In this document: positions 62,129 through 64,000 of the stretch, piece by piece
Layout: every line of letters starts with the position of its first letter
How positions within the stretch are numbered: position 1 is the first letter of the stretch
Assembly: GCF_030123505.1 (NCBI RefSeq)
Contig: NZ_CP126115.1
Coordinates: 2,866,001 to 2,930,000, forward strand
Source of the DNA: Neobacillus sp. YX16
Lineage (GTDB): Bacteria; Bacillota; Bacilli; Bacillales; Cytobacillaceae
Length of the DNA stretch: 64,000 bases
Direction of reading: 5' to 3'
The notes under the pieces: generated by a model
The model's input: only the letters and a program-made list of their open reading frames with translations
Databases searched by the model: none
Told to the model about the DNA's origin: nothing
Program-made: the position numbers and the translations under genes

Positions 62129-62272
62129 GTGAAAAAGAAAGTGCTTCTCTATTTGTTAGGAGTAGCAATGTTTATAATCGGTTTTTATTTATATACTCAA
62201 TGGAATAGGATTGGTAGTATATTTATGGTGCTTGGGGGTGGAACTCTCGTCACCGCTGCTTTATCAAAGTAA
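62129..62272 (+). CDS. Small two-helix membrane protein, 47 residues
   Basis: GTG start with GGAG eight bases upstream. The product KKKVLLYLLGVAMFIIGFYL is followed by a second helix IGSIFMVLGGGTLVTAALSK. The hairpin topology with a short loop is typical of small Bacillus membrane proteins of unknown role. A good terminator follows at 62330. Confidence 0.55.
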   Translation: MKKKVLLYLLGVAMFIIGFYLYTQWNRIGSIFMVLGGGTLVTAALSK

Positions 62273-62329
62273 TTAATAAACGCCAGTTTTATCTGAGAAG
62301 TTGCAATAAACTTATATTGCTATCGGGGG

Positions 62330-62362
62330 CGATTCTTCAAGAACGAAGAATCGTTTTTCTTC
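62330..62362 (+). terminator. Rho-independent terminator
   Basis: CGATTCTTC / GAAGAATCG with loop AAGAAC and TTTTTCTTCTT. Confidence 0.8.
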
Positions 62363-62528
62363 TTATTCTAATATAGGGGAAGGTTAGTTAACGAAAATAC
62401 CTAGACCTCTATATTTAATACCATTAGTAACGATATTTCGTTAATGCATAAATTTTGATGTTTATACCTTCCCTAAGGCTCATATTAATTTGGGTAATGT
62501 GTAATACGGTAGAAAGTGAGGTTGATAT

Positions 62529-62930
62529 ATGTTAGAAAAAATAAGAAAAATTAATCTGAAAACGGCTGTATTTATGGGGATATGTTTTTACTCGTTAACA
62601 ATGTTACTCCATGTTCTTATTATTAGCGGTGTTATTCCATTCACATGGGTTAATGGTGGACGGTCTGATGCCTTTACTACTCAACTACCAATATCTATTT
62701 TTAATATCATTATTTGTATTATTGGCGGAGTTTTCACACTAGTTGTTGCCGGAAATACGCTATATAAACATAAAAGAGGAAGAACTGTTATATGTTGGTT
62801 TTTTGTCGCACTTTGGTCTTTTGGGTTTTGTCAACAATTATTGGGAACACCTCTTGAAAAACTGGTTGGTTCGTTACTATTGCTCCTTGGAGTCATATCG
62901 AACTTGCGTATGGCAATTGAAAAAAGATAG
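62529..62930 (+). CDS. Four-helix membrane protein of unknown family
   Basis: 133 residues with four membrane helices (about 12-34, 52-72, 80-98 and 105-125). A short outer loop has WVNGGRSDAFTTQLP. No known motif recognised. ATG at 62529 follows GTGAGG. It stands alone between the small membrane genes and a recombinase relic. Confidence 0.6.
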   Translation: MLEKIRKINLKTAVFMGICFYSLTMLLHVLIISGVIPFTWVNGGRSDAFTTQLPISIFNIIICIIGGVFTLVVAGNTLYKHKRGRTVICWFFVALWSFGFCQQLLGTPLEKLVGSLLLLLGVISNLRMAIEKR

Positions 62931-62990
62931 CAGGCTCAATTGAATTAACTAGTTTGTGAAAATATATACTTAAACAAACAAGTGCGATGC

Positions 62991-63242
62991 TTAAAGAAGC
63001 ATCGCTTTTCCATTTAAAAATATTTCATGTCTGATACTTCCACAAAGTTTGGCATAAATACGTGTGGTTTCACTTTTTTCATGACCTAGTAAGCTCTGAA
63101 TAACATCCAATAGCGCTCCATTATTCAATAAATGGGTGCCGTAACAGCTGTGCCTAAGTGGATGCCTAAACAGAACTATTCTAATATTTAGGAAATTTTT
63201 TATATCTACACTGTGTATTAAGCCTATTGATCCACCAAACAC
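62991..63242 (-). pseudogene. Tyrosine recombinase/integrase, C-terminal remnant
   Basis: The reverse strand encodes HPLRHSCYGTHLLNNGALLD, then VIQSLLGHEKSETTRIYAKL and CGSIRHEIF. These are the Arg-box II (HxLRH), the His/Trp position (GHEKSE) and the catalytic Tyr (RIYAKL) of phage-type integrases. Only the last 60-80 of about 300 residues remain; the first catalytic Arg and the core-binding domain are absent, and the upstream sequence (FGGSIGLIHSVDI) is unrelated. A relic of a lost mobile element. Confidence 0.75.
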
Positions 63243-63392
63243 GACAGAAGTGCAGGCAGATTTTGATAAGTTAATACAAGGACTCCGCTTCTCTTATTTC
63301 GTACCGTAGTTAAAAATCCGAGAGTGTAGCAGCAGATGATAGATTCAGGCAGCATCTCCATCCGTAACCGTGAACCAATGATTCACTAATTG

Positions 63393-64000
63393 CTATATAT
63401 TCATTATTCCTTCTTTAGTTAATTGACTTGAATGTTGTTTTTTAATAATTATCACAAATAAGCTTGCAAGGATACAGAAAATTCCTGCCAAGAAGAATGC
63501 CCAAGTATAAGTGTTGAAAAATTTATAGACTAGACCCCCTCCATATGCAGCTACCGCAGCACCTACCTGATGAGATGCGAAAATCCAACCGTAAATGATT
63601 CCACTTTTAGTAGTCCCGAAGATTTGTCTCGAGATACTAATGGTAGGAGGAACAGTTGCAATCCAATCTAATCCATAAAACACAGTAAAGATAACTAGCA
63701 TAGTAGTGGAACCTTCATTTAATGCATAAGGAAGTAATACAAGCGAAGCCCCTCTTAAACCGTAGTACCAAAATAATAGCCATCGATTATCGAAACGATC
63801 TGACAGCCAACCGGATAGAGTTGTTCCTACTAGATTAAAGATTCCCATAAACGAAAGGAACGAAGCCGCTGTCACTAAAGGGATGCCAAAGCTTATACAG
63901 TAAGAAACAAAATGGGTACCAATTAACCCGCTAGTTGAAAGCCCACAAATAAAGAAACTTCCAGCTAATAACCAAAATTCCTTCACCTTCACAGCTTCGA
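63393..64000 (-). CDS. MFS transporter, C-terminal half (5' end outside window)
   Basis: Reverse-strand gene whose frame stays open to the end of the window; about 203 residues (six membrane helices) are visible. Helix 7 begins EFWLLAGSFFICGLSTSGLI, the conserved cytoplasmic loop reads LSGWLSDRFDNRWLLFW, and the last helices include GWIFASHQVGAAVAAYGGGL. This is the C-terminal bundle of a 12-helix major facilitator. A GTG at 63992 could be mistaken for a start, but the protein should continue upstream. Substrate unknown. Confidence 0.85.
   Translation of the reverse strand, partial: EAVKVKEFWLLAGSFFICGLSTSGLIGTHFVSYCISFGIPLVTAASFLSFMGIFNLVGTTLSGWLSDRFDNRWLLFWYYGLRGASLVLLPYALNEGSTTMLVIFTVFYGLDWIATVPPTISISRQIFGTTKSGIIYGWIFASHQVGAAVAAYGGGLVYKFFNTYTWAFFLAGIFCILASLFVIIIKKQHSSQLTKEGIMNI

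Overview
This window looks like chromosomal DNA of an aerobic, spore-forming member of the Bacillaceae (a Bacillus/Neobacillus-type organism). The evidence is low G+C with AGGAGG-type ribosome sites and frequent GTG/TTG starts, YjcZ-type mini-proteins, an IDEAL-domain protein, an Spx paralogue with an Rrf2 regulator, a guanidine/multidrug SMR pair of ykkCD type, and Bacillus-style dispersed hairpin repeats. No rRNA or tRNA genes were seen.

Layout. 1-5.4 kb: end of a nitronate monooxygenase gene, a nitroreductase, an acetyltransferase, a YjcZ-like mini-gene, a decayed ykkCD operon fused to a HAD-phosphatase fragment, then an Spx-type / Rrf2 / IDEAL-protein group whose three upstream regions share one operator, TGTAA-N9-TTACA. 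5.5-15 kb: FkbM methyltransferase, an FtsX-type ABC exporter pair, a multiply frameshifted ABC ATPase pseudogene, an SGNH hydrolase, an APH-type kinase and an arylamine N-acetyltransferase. 14.9-20.2 kb: a xanthine-dehydrogenase-type molybdenum hydroxylase cluster (MobA-like, Mo subunit, 2Fe-2S subunit, FAD subunit, XdhC), interrupted by a dispersed repeat. 20.4-22.9 kb: hydrolase and small membrane proteins.

23.1-37.3 kb is the metabolic core: a phenol / catechol meta-cleavage pathway. A V4R/XylR_N-PucR sensor regulator precedes a two-component flavin phenol hydroxylase, catechol 2,3-dioxygenase and a stand-alone FAD synthetase; an IclR regulator lies on the opposite strand. A second, nearly identical catechol 2,3-dioxygenase then heads the lower pathway (acetaldehyde dehydrogenase, hydroxyoxovalerate aldolase, hydratase, decarboxylase, tautomerase, semialdehyde dehydrogenase). 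Together they convert phenol through catechol and 2-hydroxymuconic semialdehyde to pyruvate and acetyl-CoA. A headless ring-hydroxylating dioxygenase beta-subunit remnant follows.

37.7-46.6 kb: GyrI-like, GNAT and DinB genes, an IS110-family element with a structured leader that is a candidate bridge RNA, a possible group II intron fragment, and a large RND exporter. 46.8-52 kb: a two-component system plus a two-gene ABC exporter whose promoter carries three contiguous 11-bp direct repeats. 52-58 kb: DinB, CPBP protease, small membrane proteins, methyltransferase, DUF3189 protein and small spore-type genes. 58.5-59.3 kb: a gene-free element bounded by inverted repeats and holding eight exact 52-bp tandem units, the least explained structure here. 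59.4-64 kb: PadR-regulated DrrAB-type ABC exporter, small membrane genes, a tyrosine-recombinase remnant and the 3' part of an MFS transporter gene.

At least nine genes appear broken by single-base frameshifts. This could be true decay or base-level sequence error, and it should be kept in mind throughout.
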